Shown here: positions 1-9,521 of the stretch, piece by piece
Layout of the letters: each line of letters begins with the position of its first letter
Numbering within the stretch: position 1 is the first letter of the stretch
Assembly: GCA_029552245.1 (NCBI GenBank)
Contig: JAKPDW010000091.1
Span: 26,505-90,504 of the forward strand
Reading direction: 5' to 3'
DNA length: 64,000 nucleotides
Origin: Deltaproteobacteria bacterium
GTDB taxonomy: Bacteria; Desulfobacterota; Desulfomonilia; UBA1062
The notes under the pieces: generated by a model
What the model was told of the DNA's origin: nothing
The model's input: the letters and a program-made list of their open reading frames with translations, nothing else
Databases searched by the model: none
Position numbers and translations under genes: made by a program

Positions 1-370
1 CGAGCTTGCGGAGCGGCTGTACCTGTTGCGCCACCCGCTCGGGGTGGAAATCGTCCATGGACCTGAACCTGAGGTCCACGGCTATCTGCGAACCGTCGCC
101 GGTCAGCTTGTTATCCACCCTGAAAGACACCCTCGGTTTCATCCCCTCGAGCACCTTGTTGAAGTTGTCGCGGTCGATCTCGATGAACTTCCGCTCCTTC
201 AGCCTCGGCAGAGGCTCATCGGGCTTGCCCGAGAAGTCCCCCAGGACGCCGACGACGAACGGGATCTCCTTCATCTCTATGGAGTCACCGATCTCCACGT
301 CGTAGGTGATCTGCACCCTGGGCGCCCTCACCCTGTCGAGGGTATGCTGCAGACTCTCCTTCTTTGCCAT
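1..370 (-). CDS. tssB: TssB, T6SS sheath small subunit (3' end beyond window)
   Basis: First 123 codons of the small subunit of the contractile type VI sheath (VipA/ImpB family), which co-polymerises with TssC around the Hcp tube in the cytoplasm. It reads from an ATG at 368-370 (MAKKESLQH) and runs off the left edge. The family stretch KEIPFVVGVLGDFSG is followed by a charged helix region with RDNFNKVLEGMKPRV, both typical of TssB. It starts 3 nt after the tssA stop, so it is the last visible gene of the T6SS operon. tssC and the remaining core genes should follow outside the window. Confidence 0.9.
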   Translation of the reverse strand, partial: MAKKESLQHTLDRVRAPRVQITYDVEIGDSIEMKEIPFVVGVLGDFSGKPDEPLPRLKERKFIEIDRDNFNKVLEGMKPRVSFRVDNKLTGDGSQIAVDLRFRSMDDFHPERVAQQVQPLRKL

Positions 371-373
371 GGG

Positions 374-1753
374 TCACCCTCCTTTCTTATACGCCAGAGC
401 CTTGGTGATGTCCAAGGAACACAGCTTGGGGAAGAGCTCGTTGTCCGCTCTCGCCCTGTCCTCCTCGCTCGCGCCCTCTCCCGTGAGGCAGAGGTAGTAC
501 GCCTCGATGACTTCCGCGATCCACAAAGGGGACTCCCACCGCTCGAGATTCAGCTCCGAGATCAGTCCGTAGAGTTCCTCCACGATGGGCCTCGCGATGT
601 CCGGCCGGTTCGCCGTGAGGGCGAGCTTGGCCATCAGGAGCCGGTATCGGTTTTTCTGCCTCGGGGATGGCGCGCTCGCCGATGCGGCGAGGAGCTGGGC
701 CAAGGCCGCGTTGATACCGCCGGCCTCCAGCGTCTGGCGGGCCGCCTGCCAGAGCGCCTCCTCCTGTGACGCCGAGTCCGAGAAGACCTGGAAGGGCGCG
801 GCGGGCTGGACGCCCATGCCGTCAGAGCCGGCCTGGGCCTGTGCACGCACGGCCTGCGCTTTTCTGCCCGTGCCGCCCTGCACCGGCTGTTGCCGCTGCC
901 CTGCAGCGGCATCCTCCCCCTGCCGGGCCTCCCGCCGCCCAGGGTCGTCCTTTCCCCCCTTGTCCTTGAGGAACTGGGCCACGAGCCTCGAGCAGTCCTC
1001 GATCGCCTTCTTCAGGTCGGAGAGCTTGGGGGCCTCGTTCCCGAACCTCTCGTCCACGACCCTGTCGAGCCTCCCGAACGCCTCGAGCGTCGCGTCGATG
1101 CTGTCCGACAGGCGGATGTAGAACTCCCTGGACGAGCGCGCCACCGCCTCGTCGAAGGTCTCGGCGGCGATCCTGCCCTCGGCCAGCTGTTCCTGGCGAA
1201 GGCGCATCTTGTTCTCGTCGGTGTCCCCCCACTGGTTCTTGGTGTCCTTCTCGTAACCCACCTGCCTGGACTCCTGCCACCTGTTCCAGGAAAAGCCCTC
1301 CGCCGGGCCCGAGTCCGTCAGCGGGATCTCCCTGACCACGAGTGACAGCTTGTCGTTGAGGAATTCGAGGGGCGCGCTGCGGTACTCGAGGTCGCCGTCC
1401 TCGGCCAGGGGATACAGGGTGTCCCAGAAGTTCTCGAGCAAGCCGGCCAGGAGGTCCAGGCCACAGGCCAAACCTTCGAATCCCTGCCTCCGCATGAGGC
1501 CTTCCGTGAGCCACACCGCGAGCTGGAGGTCCTTCGTCTTGGTGGCGAGGGCCTCGCGGGCCGTCTCGACCACCAGGGCCCAGTCGGCGCGCTTGGGCTC
1601 GCGCTGCCAGTCGCCCTGGTTGAGCATGTCGTCGGCGCGCCTGGCCTCCTTGATGCGGTCATACACCTCGCTGTACCGCAGGTCCCCGCCGGAGGGGTTC
1701 CCGCCGTCGATAGGCTTCAGCAGGAGCTCTACTTCAGGCGTCCTTCCCGCCAT
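374..1753 (-). CDS. tssA: TssA, T6SS baseplate/sheath-cap protein
   Basis: 459-residue TssA. The N-terminal ImpA domain is clear: LLKPIDGGNPSGGDLRYS at residues ~11-28, followed by the conserved WxxV and LAVWLTEGL segments. A charged, Gln/Gly/Ala-rich linker (~residues 265-310) separates it from an all-helical C-terminal part ending YKKGG. TssA proteins organise baseplate and sheath assembly and sit at the distal tail end. The start codon lies inside the 3' end of tagJ (20-nt overlap), indicating translational coupling. Length and domain order fit the family; which TssA subclass the C-terminus belongs to cannot be decided by eye. Confidence 0.9.
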   Translation of the reverse strand: MAGRTPEVELLLKPIDGGNPSGGDLRYSEVYDRIKEARRADDMLNQGDWQREPKRADWALVVETAREALATKTKDLQLAVWLTEGLMRRQGFEGLACGLDLLAGLLENFWDTLYPLAEDGDLEYRSAPLEFLNDKLSLVVREIPLTDSGPAEGFSWNRWQESRQVGYEKDTKNQWGDTDENKMRLRQEQLAEGRIAAETFDEAVARSSREFYIRLSDSIDATLEAFGRLDRVVDERFGNEAPKLSDLKKAIEDCSRLVAQFLKDKGGKDDPGRREARQGEDAAAGQRQQPVQGGTGRKAQAVRAQAQAGSDGMGVQPAAPFQVFSDSASQEEALWQAARQTLEAGGINAALAQLLAASASAPSPRQKNRYRLLMAKLALTANRPDIARPIVEELYGLISELNLERWESPLWIAEVIEAYYLCLTGEGASEEDRARADNELFPKLCSLDITKALAYKKGG

Positions 1754-2549
1754 GTCCCTCCACCTCCATGGTAAACTCCCCGGTCCTGATGTCGAGGAGA
1801 GCCACTTCCCTGTCCCCTGCCTGGTATACGTGCTGCCCCACCCCCATGGACAACCCTCCGCAGATCCGTTCCCAGGTGGTCTTCCTCCCGAGCCTGGCCT
1901 CGTCGTCGCCGAGGCTCGACGTATCGGGGTAGGTCACCGGCAGGTAACACCTGAGCGAGAGCCCTTCCCATGTCACGATATCGGCGCCCGCCCAGATGAG
2001 GTCGAAGGACGAGGCGGGCTCGGCAAGGACGATCTCACGGATCGCTTCGAAGGGGACCCACACGTACCTGTCGTGCACGAAGGCCTCGAGGAAGGCGTAC
2101 AGGCGTGCGTCCGTTTCCGTGAAGTCGGAGAAAGGCTCGCCGTTGATCGTCCCCGACACCCTCGGCCGGGCGCTGTCGATGCGCCCGAGCAGTTCCCTCG
2201 CGCCGGTCTCGTCGCGCTCCTTGAGCGCATCCAGGTACGCGAGATACTCCTCGATGTAAGGCGGCACACCGGGTACGACGGGAGGCGCCTTCCACTCCCC
2301 GATCACCTCGCGCCTCTCGAGCTCCGCCTTGGTTATGTCCATGAAGGCGGACACCCCGGCGTGTGCGCCGCCGGCGGGGGCGATCATCTCCAGGTGGCGG
2401 GCGGCCTTCTCCCACTCGCCCAAGAGGGCCAGGACCTGGAAGAGGAGGGTCCGGGCGCGCGTGTCCCCGGGCCTCTGCTTCACCTCCTCGATCAGCACCG
2501 AGCGGGCCTCGCCGAGGCGAGCCTCCCTGATGAGCTCCTTCACGGTCAT
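1734..2549 (-). CDS. tagJ: TagJ/ImpE-type T6SS accessory protein
   Basis: 271-residue ImpE/TagJ (SciE, HsiE1) protein. The N-terminal third is TPR-like (LIREARLGEARSVLIEEVKQ, then GDTRARTLLFQVLALLGEW). The C-terminal part holds the family core, with FVHDRYVWVPFEAIREI and DLIWAGADIVTWEG followed by LPVTYPDT. In the Pseudomonas H1 system HsiE1 binds the N-terminus of the TssB-like sheath protein; here the gene lies two genes upstream of tssB, which fits a sheath-related accessory role. It overlaps tssA by 20 nt. A 149-bp gap without a recognisable gene separates it from tagF upstream. Confidence 0.85.
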   Translation of the reverse strand: MTVKELIREARLGEARSVLIEEVKQRPGDTRARTLLFQVLALLGEWEKAARHLEMIAPAGGAHAGVSAFMDITKAELERREVIGEWKAPPVVPGVPPYIEEYLAYLDALKERDETGARELLGRIDSARPRVSGTINGEPFSDFTETDARLYAFLEAFVHDRYVWVPFEAIREIVLAEPASSFDLIWAGADIVTWEGLSLRCYLPVTYPDTSSLGDDEARLGRKTTWERICGGLSMGVGQHVYQAGDREVALLDIRTGEFTMEVEGHGGKDA

Positions 2550-2698
2550 GACAAATACATCCTCTGTCTTTTCCCTACCATATCCACTTGGCGAATGATA
2601 GCTTCGCGTCGGCCCGGATCAAGACCGCCCGTCCCCACCCAACGACGCCGACAGCCGGATGACCGCGCCCCCTGGCCTTCGGGGCCGGAGAGCCCGCC

Positions 2699-3409
2699 TC
2701 AGGGAGCGCCAGCGCATACCTTGCCGCCCGCGCACACGTTCCACAGGCGCACGAAATCTCTCTCCACCAGGCCCCTCTCGAAGGCCGCGACCTCGGCGGC
2801 ATCATATGACCCGCCCATGAAGACCGCCTCGGGCGGCCTCGATGCACTGCGCCGTATGTCCTCGAGCGCATGGACGAGCTCTTCCCTGTCCCCGGCGCCG
2901 CAGCCGAGCCGGACGGTGTACATCCCCCCCGTGTGCACCACGGGCGACCTCGCCCCGGCCTGGCCTGCCCTCGGGTGAGCCTCTGCGGGAGGGGGCCCGT
3001 CCCACCCGCAGGCTGCATCGAGCGCCTCTTCCATCTCGGGGAGGGCCGAGTATGTCCTCGAACAGGCGAATTCCACGCGCGACCAGGATCCCTCGAGACC
3101 GAGGGCCGTCTCCACCCAGTTGCTGTCCCACCGGGCGGCGCGGCCGGGAATCACCACGGCGAGCGGGAAGGTCCTCCCCACGCTGTCGCAGCTGTCTCTC
3201 ACGAGCCCCCAGACGATGCCGCCGAAGGCATCGCCACGGCAGACGAACCTCCACGAGCAGGGCGCATGCAGGGCGCCTGCCGCCTCTCGGAGGTACCGCT
3301 CGTACCCACCCTCGACCCATGCGAGGATCCTTTCGGCCACTCCCCCCGCCTTGCCCAGGGCCACGAAATCCTTCGACACAGGGTGCTTCCCGAAGGCCGC
3401 CCAGCCCAT
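2699..3409 (-). CDS. tagF: TagF, T6SS post-translational regulator
   Basis: 236-residue TagF (ImpM/BMA_A0400 family). The N-terminus GWAAFGKHPVSKDFVALG is the diagnostic FGKxPxxxDFV signature; SVGRTFPLAVV and a Trp-containing C-terminal region follow. TagF represses T6SS firing when the threonine phosphorylation pathway is off. That matters here because another gene of the operon carries candidate phosphothreonine motifs (10262-12798). The ATG at 3407-3409 was chosen over longer in-frame extensions because the family motif begins at residue 2 and a strong GGAGGTGAGGGG stretch lies just upstream. It starts 14 nt after the tssM stop. Confidence 0.88.
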   Translation of the reverse strand: MGWAAFGKHPVSKDFVALGKAGGVAERILAWVEGGYERYLREAAGALHAPCSWRFVCRGDAFGGIVWGLVRDSCDSVGRTFPLAVVIPGRAARWDSNWVETALGLEGSWSRVEFACSRTYSALPEMEEALDAACGWDGPPPAEAHPRAGQAGARSPVVHTGGMYTVRLGCGAGDREELVHALEDIRRSASRPPEAVFMGGSYDAAEVAAFERGLVERDFVRLWNVCAGGKVCAGAP

Positions 3410-3423
3410 GCGGGCCCCTCCCC

Positions 3424-6400
3424 TCACCTCCAGGGGCACCTCGCGATGGTCACCGGCAGGGTACTCGGCTGCCCCATCACCGGCTTCGCCTGGCTGATCA
3501 CCGCCTGGTGACCGCTGAAACGGTACTGGACCTTTATGTACCGTATGCCCATGGACTTGAGGGCGTTTTCCTCCCTCGGGAAATCCTGCGGGGTGAAGGT
3601 CCTCGCGCCGCCTTTGAACTCGAGGAGGAACTTGGCGAACGCGTCCTGCCCCGTGTAGGTCTTCGTGAGGACGAGGTTGCCCACCTCGATCGAGAAGGTC
3701 ACGCCGGCGCACCGCTGAGGTGACCACATGAGGGTCTTGGTCGCAGGGTAGTTCATGTTCACGAAGACCTGCTGGGAGTCCATGCACTGGACGGCAAGCC
3801 TCGTCGCGTGGGGCTGGACCCTTGCACTGTCGTTGGCCTCGGTGGGATACCCCGTCACGCTCACGGGCACGTCGGATGCGGCGCCCGCGAGCGAGGCGAC
3901 GCTCAGGCCGACCCTGGCGCGGGAGAAGAAGTCGAGGAAGGAGGCCTCGAAGGGCAGCGTCCTGCCGAGCACCTCCCTCGGGTAGAAACCGCGCCTTACG
4001 TCCCTGCCCACGAAGGGTGCGGCGGGCCCCTTGATGAACTTGGTCGCCAGGCCGTCGGGAGCGAACAGGACCTGGTTGAGCTGCATGCTGTCGGCGATGC
4101 CCTGGGCGTCTGCGAGCACGTCTTTCTCCCACACCTCCTGGAGATAGCAGGCCGCCTCCTGGCACGTGTACTGCCAGAGGAAATCGAGCGGGCCGCCGAT
4201 GAGCGCCAGGGTCTCCCTGTCGATGCCGCTCGCCTGCGCGTACCTGTCGAGGGCCGCCTTGGCCGCATAGAAGGGGGAAGCCGTGTTGTCCTCGCCGAAC
4301 ATCACCGACGCCGACTGGTAGGCCTTGGCCCTCGAGACGGAGACGGAAGCCGAGATCTTCGCCAGGGCGGCCTCGTACTCCCTGAGCGCCTTGGCCGACT
4401 CGACGTGGGGGCCCGCCGCGTCGGTCCCGCCTTCCCCGCCCATGCTCGCCTGGAGCTTTTCCTTGAGCCTGGCGGCCGCCTCGGCGGCCTTCGACACCGA
4501 GCCTGCGCCCGTGAGCCTCGAGGAGAGCTCCCTGTCCTCCTGGTAGCGGAACAGGCCCTGGATCCACGCCGGCCTGTCCCCGTCGCCGATCGACCTCGCC
4601 TCCTCGACCATGCGTGCCAGCAGGGCCTGGTAGGGGCCGCTCCGGGTCGCCATCTTCGAGGCGCTCTCCCTCCACCGGGCGGCGTCCTTCAGGCCCGATG
4701 CACCCTTCGGGAAGTGCACGGCGAAGGTGTGCCAGGCCTCCATGCAGTCCTTCCGGTAGGCGGCCAGGAAGGCCTCCTTGCGCGACGCGAAGGGGGCGTC
4801 GGCGCCGAGCACGGTGTCGAGGTCCGCGAGGAGCTCTCGCACGAGGGCCCTCCCCTCCTTCGTATAGGCGGGGTCGACGGACGCCTGGAACGCATCGGGT
4901 TTCTGCTCTCCCCAGAAGTCCTCGAACGTGACCTTCTTGTCGGCATTGCCGGCATTCACCCACTTCACGAGCCAGTCCAGGCTGGACGACCGCTTCACGG
5001 CCTTCACGAGCATCGACTCCAGGACCCGGGCCTCCCTCGCGAGCTTCTCTTCGTCCTCCCACTGCACGCGCTGGAGGTAGAGCTCAGACAGGGTCGCCGC
5101 CTGATCCCGGGAGAGCCCTGTATCACCGGCCATCATGAGAAAGGACCCGGCGTTCTTGTGCACGTCTCCGCCCTGGGTCCTCTCCCGGATGAGCTTGATG
5201 CGCCCCAGGATGGAGATGATGTAGTCTCCCAGGGTCTCGTCGGTGGCGTCCAGCGACTCTATGGAGGCCGCCATCCTGGCGTCGTGGTTCCTGAGGAACC
5301 GCTCGTCGAACAGGGAACAGAAGCGCGCCTTGAGCCGCTGTTCCACCTCGATGCTCTCGTCGAGCCCGAACCTCGGTATCCACCAGCCGCTGTTCCTCTC
5401 GTGGATCGCGGACACGGCGTCTCTGTATCTGGAGAGCGTGAGCACATCCGCCGACGGCTCACCGGAAAACTCGACGGCCCTCGTGGAGGATGCGGGCACC
5501 GACCGTATCGCCGAGAGATTCTTCACGAACGAAAAGCTCAAAAGGCCCGAGAGACCGATCCCGAAGGCGAGCCATGCCATCAGGGCGAGGTTGAGGGTCG
5601 TCCTCTGCCAGGCGAGCGCCCTCCTGGTCGGCGCCGCGAGTCCCCTGTCCGCCGGCAGGACTTTGGCGAAGAAGTCGTGCAAGAACAGCCCCCTGTTCGT
5701 CCCCGGCAGCACCTCTGCCTGCGAGACGAGCCCCAGGGCCTTGAGGAAGTGCGAGTAGGGCGCCCCCTCCTGTCGCCCGCTGCTGAAATAGACCCCCCTG
5801 AGGAGGGGGGTTTCCTGGTACGGGTTCTCCTGGAATGCGCCCCTCACGTAGGCCGCAAGGCCGGTCTTCATCCTCGAGAACTCCTCGGGGAACAACAGGA
5901 GCGCGGGATCGGCCCCCGAGATCCCCTGGTCGTGGAGCGCGATCAGCCTCAGGTACCTGAGCCTCTCCACGAGCGCCTCGAGGGCGCGGTCCACGAACGA
6001 CGCGCAGTCCTCCCCGGGGTCCTTCTTGACCATGCCGAAGGCCTGCTTGAGCGCCTCCTCGTCGAGCCGGTCGCAGAACCTCGTCATGCCCTGAACGAGG
6101 TCGCACTTGCTCACGAGCACGTAGACGGGAAAGACGCTCCCGAGCGACCGCATGAGCTCGTCCATGCGTCTCCTGATCTGCCGCGCCTCCTCCTCGAGTT
6201 CCTCGGGGGACGCGCCGAGGATCCTGTCCGCCGCGATGGTCACCACGAGGCCGCTGAGCGGCTCCCTCCTCCGGTACCTCGCGAGGAGCCCCAGAAAGCG
6301 CTGCCATTCCTCGAGGTCCCTGCCCTCGTCCACGGGGATGGCGTACCTGCCGGCCGTGTCGAGGATGACGGCCTGCTCGAAGAACCACCAGTCGCAGTTC

Positions 6401-6866
6401 CTGGTACCCGAGACACCCTGGACCCGGTGGGCCTCGGCGAACGGCGAAGACAGGCGTGCGCTCTTGATGGCCGTGTCTTGCCCGAGCCGCTCTCGCCTAT
6501 CACCATGTACCAGGGCAGCACATAGAGCGGGTTTCCGAGCTTCCTCAAGTGCGACGCCCTGAGGGCGCCGACAGCCTGCCTGAACTTCTCCTGGAGCTCG
6601 GTCCTCCTCCTTCGCTCCTCGTCCTCGAGACCCCTGACGGCCTCCTCGTCCTGGGCGACGATGCTGCTCACGAAGCGTTCCTCGCGCCTTCTCAGGACGA
6701 TCTGTCTCGCGAAGACGACCGCCGTGGCGATGCCCGCCATGACGAGGAGGATGAAGAACCCCACCCAGAGCGGCCAGGCAAGGACGAGCACGACGCCGAA
6801 GGCAAGCGTGACCGCCGCGAGGACCGCAAAGACCGCTATAACCGCCGAGATGATCTTCTTCATCAT
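3424..6866 (-). CDS. tssM: TssM (IcmF-like) inner-membrane T6SS protein, one-base frameshift
   Basis: Large inner-membrane component of the TssJLM complex. From the ATG at 6866, two membrane segments (residues ~4-24 and ~28-50) precede a Walker A motif, GESGSGKT. The frame then breaks at about 6472-6478 and continues one base off with AIKSARLSSPFAEAH, NCDWWFFEQAVILDTAGRY (Walker B-like), LVSKCDLV, a third membrane segment near residue 425 and a long periplasmic domain. Adding one base gives 1,147 residues, the normal length for the family. The start overlaps the tssL stop by 4 nt. As written, the protein would terminate shortly after the Walker A motif. Confidence 0.9.
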
Positions 6867-7534
6867 GGCCTGGGGGTGAAGAGCGCGTCGGCGACGTTCC
6901 CGAGCACGAAGGAGTAGACGACGGCGAGCACGACGAACAGCACCACGGGGACCGCCGCGACCGCGGCGGTCAGAATCAAGGGCAACCCCCGTCCCGCCCC
7001 CTTCCGGGACGGGGCCTCGCCGGTCGGGTAGGCCTCGGGGAACAAGGCCTGGGACGAAAGCTGCGGCGTTCCGAGTGAGCTGCCGGTGAGCACCTTGAGG
7101 TTCGAGGTCTTGAGCTGGTCGAGCAGGAAACGGTCCTCCTCCCTGACGAAACGGCCCATGAAGCCCATGGCGAGGCACAGGTAGTACACCTCCCGGGCCT
7201 CTCTCTGGTGCACGCCGAGGCCGCCCAGCCTCTCGAAGAAGAGTTCCCCCGCGTTCGTCGTCTGGTAGAACCTGAGCTGGAGCGGTTCCTTCATCCACAG
7301 CTGCCGGTGTTCCCACGAGGAGTTCATGATCGTCTCGTCGATCCAGGCGCACACCGCGAAGCAGGCGGCGTCGTAATCCTCCTGCGGGAAGGACGACGCC
7401 TGCGCCCTGCTCTGCGTGATGAGCCCGAGGATCTTCTGCCTGACCACATCGTAGTCGAACCGCTGGCCGGACGGGTCCCTAAGGAAGTAGACCACGTAGG
7501 CCACGGTGTCCATGAACGCGTCGCTCAGGTGCAT
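6863..7534 (-). CDS. tssL: TssL (DotU-like) T6SS inner-membrane protein
   Basis: 223-residue TssL of the IcmH/DotU family. The cytoplasmic domain shows FAVCAWIDETIMNSSW and LQLRFYQTTNAGELFFERL, the classic DotU motifs, then YYLCLAMGFMGRF. A Gly/Lys-rich linker leads to a single C-terminal membrane helix (about residues 187-210, LPLILTAAVAAVPVVLFVVL), giving the tail-anchored topology known for TssL. No peptidoglycan-binding OmpA domain is fused, so cell-wall anchoring must come from another protein. The ATG is 4 nt after the tssK stop, and the stop overlaps the tssM start. Confidence 0.93.
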   Translation of the reverse strand: MHLSDAFMDTVAYVVYFLRDPSGQRFDYDVVRQKILGLITQSRAQASSFPQEDYDAACFAVCAWIDETIMNSSWEHRQLWMKEPLQLRFYQTTNAGELFFERLGGLGVHQREAREVYYLCLAMGFMGRFVREEDRFLLDQLKTSNLKVLTGSSLGTPQLSSQALFPEAYPTGEAPSRKGAGRGLPLILTAAVAAVPVVLFVVLAVVYSFVLGNVADALFTPRP

Positions 7535-7538
7535 GATA

Positions 7539-8918
7539 TCACCCCCTCCTCACCACCATGAGTTCCACCTTGAGGTCCTCGGGCGCCGCGTCCCAGAACA
7601 GGGCGACGTTCTTCGCCGCCGCCACGGATGCCCACTGGTCCGAATGGTGGTCGACCTGGAAGTAGAGCGCCCCGCTCTTCCTCGGGAGCTCCTGCGGCGG
7701 CCTGTCGAGGTATGTCAGGCCGGCTCCCGGCAGCGCCCTGGCGATGAGCAGGGGGAGCCCCTGGCGCGAGCCCAGCTTGGCGCCGGTGATCAGGGCGCGT
7801 ACCACCTTGGCGGCGTCCGCCTCGGTCTGGACCATGAGGAAGAACCGGTTCCTGCCCTCGAAGACCTCGGGCGGGAGTTCGGAAGAGAAGTAGGTCCCGT
7901 CGTAGGCGAGCCCGAACACGTAGTCGGGCCCGGCGGTGATCGCGTCCAAGAGCGCCGCCGCCAGGACGCCCGCCCTGCCGAAACAGCCCGCGAGGTCGAG
8001 GTGGTCGTATCCGGGCAGGGCCTGCCCCCCGTCCAGCTCGCCTACGACGGAGCACCGTTCCGAGAACGTGGAGAGCTCCCCGACGAGTTCTCTCAAGACC
8101 CCGTAGACGACCCACGGGTGGGTGGGGGTCTCGAGGAGGTGGGAGAGCCTCGGGATGAAGCGGTTGAGCGAGCGCAGGGCCAGGAGGTAGACCATGTCCC
8201 TGGAACCGAACTCCGCGGTGTGGACGCCGCGGTCGCGCTTGTAGCCCTCCAACTGGAACCCCCTCGACGCGATGAGGTCGCGGATGTCCCTGATCATCCG
8301 CACGAGCGCCTGCGATGCCTCGCACGTGACGCTCGGGGGGATGAAGTCCTCGGACACCACGACCTCTTCCCCCCTCCTCTCGAGCCTGGCCACGGGAATG
8401 GTCTCGTACTCGCCGAAGAAGTCCTTCTCCGTTTCCCACAGGATCTTCAGCACGTAGGTCATCCTCGTGACCTGCGCGGGGGGCCCGTCGAGGTGGAGAT
8501 CGACGCACTCGACGGGCGCCTCGTCGGCGACGAACCGCGTGTTCAACCCGGCCGACGGCGGCTCTTTCCGCCTCTCGGTCACGTTCGGGCCCATGCGGTT
8601 GAACCTGCGCAGGCCGAGGTAGACGTTCAAGGGCCTTCCCCCGTCCTTCCAGGCGTCCTCGAACGAGCGGGGCTCGACCACCGCGTTGCCCGGGACCACG
8701 GCGTACGTCGCGTCGGGGAAGATGAACTCCCCGGAGTCTATGTGGAACCTGCCCGTGCCCAGCGAGGCCGCCCTGATGTCCATCCTGGCGACACCCCACG
8801 CGTGCGGGGAGAGGTAGCGGTACACGGGCCAGAGGAGAGAGGAGTGGTAAAGGTCGGCGAGCTGGAAGTGCTGCGGCTGGAGGAACAGCCCCTGGTGCCA
8901 CAAGAGAGGTCTTTCCAT
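7539..8918 (-). CDS. tssK: TssK, T6SS baseplate adaptor
   Basis: 459-residue TssK, the trimeric baseplate protein that docks the tail to the TssJLM membrane complex. The N-terminus PLLWHQGLFLQPQHFQ is diagnostic of the family, and the C-terminal shoulder/head regions (YHEVP-like DHLDLAGCF, YFQVDHHSDQW) are in place. The length is standard. It lies between tssJ (67-nt gap upstream) and tssL (4-nt gap downstream), the common tssJ-tssK-tssL order. Confidence 0.93.
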   Translation of the reverse strand: MERPLLWHQGLFLQPQHFQLADLYHSSLLWPVYRYLSPHAWGVARMDIRAASLGTGRFHIDSGEFIFPDATYAVVPGNAVVEPRSFEDAWKDGGRPLNVYLGLRRFNRMGPNVTERRKEPPSAGLNTRFVADEAPVECVDLHLDGPPAQVTRMTYVLKILWETEKDFFGEYETIPVARLERRGEEVVVSEDFIPPSVTCEASQALVRMIRDIRDLIASRGFQLEGYKRDRGVHTAEFGSRDMVYLLALRSLNRFIPRLSHLLETPTHPWVVYGVLRELVGELSTFSERCSVVGELDGGQALPGYDHLDLAGCFGRAGVLAAALLDAITAGPDYVFGLAYDGTYFSSELPPEVFEGRNRFFLMVQTEADAAKVVRALITGAKLGSRQGLPLLIARALPGAGLTYLDRPPQELPRKSGALYFQVDHHSDQWASVAAAKNVALFWDAAPEDLKVELMVVRRG

Positions 8919-8985
8919 CGGATGTCCTTCTCCTTTTGTGTAAGGTGGGGGTCTTTCTCCCCTTGCGGGGCACGAAACGCCGGGT

Positions 8986-9519
8986 TCACTTCGAAGGCGG
9001 CGGATCCTCGAGGTTCCTGGCGCCGAGCACGAGGTTCACGCTCAGCCTGCCGGGCTTCCTGACCTTCGAGAGCCACAGGAACCCCCTGCGTTCGGTCACC
9101 TCGGGTATCCGGTATATTCTCGTGATCTTGCCGCGCTCCAGCGCATAGTACCCGGCCACGATCCCCACGTACCTGGCCCCCTCGGCCCTGTCCAACTTCA
9201 CGGTCACGTCCTTGCCGGGATAGGCCACCACCTGCTTGCACACCGAGACCGTCTGCGGGTCGAACGCCTGGCACTCGAGGAGCCGGTAGAGCCCGTCCCT
9301 GCTCCCGGCGAGCTGTTCGAAGGCGTTGGGGCTGCTCAACTGGTACACGCAGAGGACCAGGGCGTGCGCCTTCTTGTCCTTGAAGTTGAGGTTCCTGTCG
9401 GCCGTGAGATGCAGCTCGAGGGCGTCCTTCTCGTAGTCCCACCTCACTTGGGCCGGGCCCGAGGCGCACGACCACGCACAAAGGGCCGCCGCGATCGCAA
9501 GGCATGCCGTTCTCTTCAT
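8986..9519 (-). CDS. tssJ: TssJ, T6SS outer-membrane lipoprotein
   Basis: 177-residue TssJ. The N-terminus MKRTACLAIAAALCAWSC is a lipoprotein signal with a slightly unusual lipobox (A-W-S-C). The mature part is a transthyretin-like beta sandwich with LHLTADRNLNFKDKKAHAL, the family motif VLCVYQLSSPNAFEQLAG and a C-terminal FLWLSKVRKPGRLSV. TssJ anchors TssM to the outer membrane. The ATG at 9517-9519 was chosen over longer reading because the signal peptide begins there. It follows the preceding gene by 2 nt. Confidence 0.88.
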   Translation of the reverse strand: MKRTACLAIAAALCAWSCASGPAQVRWDYEKDALELHLTADRNLNFKDKKAHALVLCVYQLSSPNAFEQLAGSRDGLYRLLECQAFDPQTVSVCKQVVAYPGKDVTVKLDRAEGARYVGIVAGYYALERGKITRIYRIPEVTERRGFLWLSKVRKPGRLSVNLVLGARNLEDPPPSK

Positions 9520-9521
9520 CG

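Noticed and set aside
26..769. Long plus-strand open frame across tssB/tssA
   Set aside because: It is the antisense shadow of the minus-strand T6SS genes, which carry recognisable motifs; many such shadows exist in this GC-rich window.
3808..6525. 905-codon plus-strand open frame
   Set aside because: Antisense of tssM; composition is Arg/Leu/Glu/Gly-rich with no domain, as expected for the reverse strand of GC-rich coding DNA.
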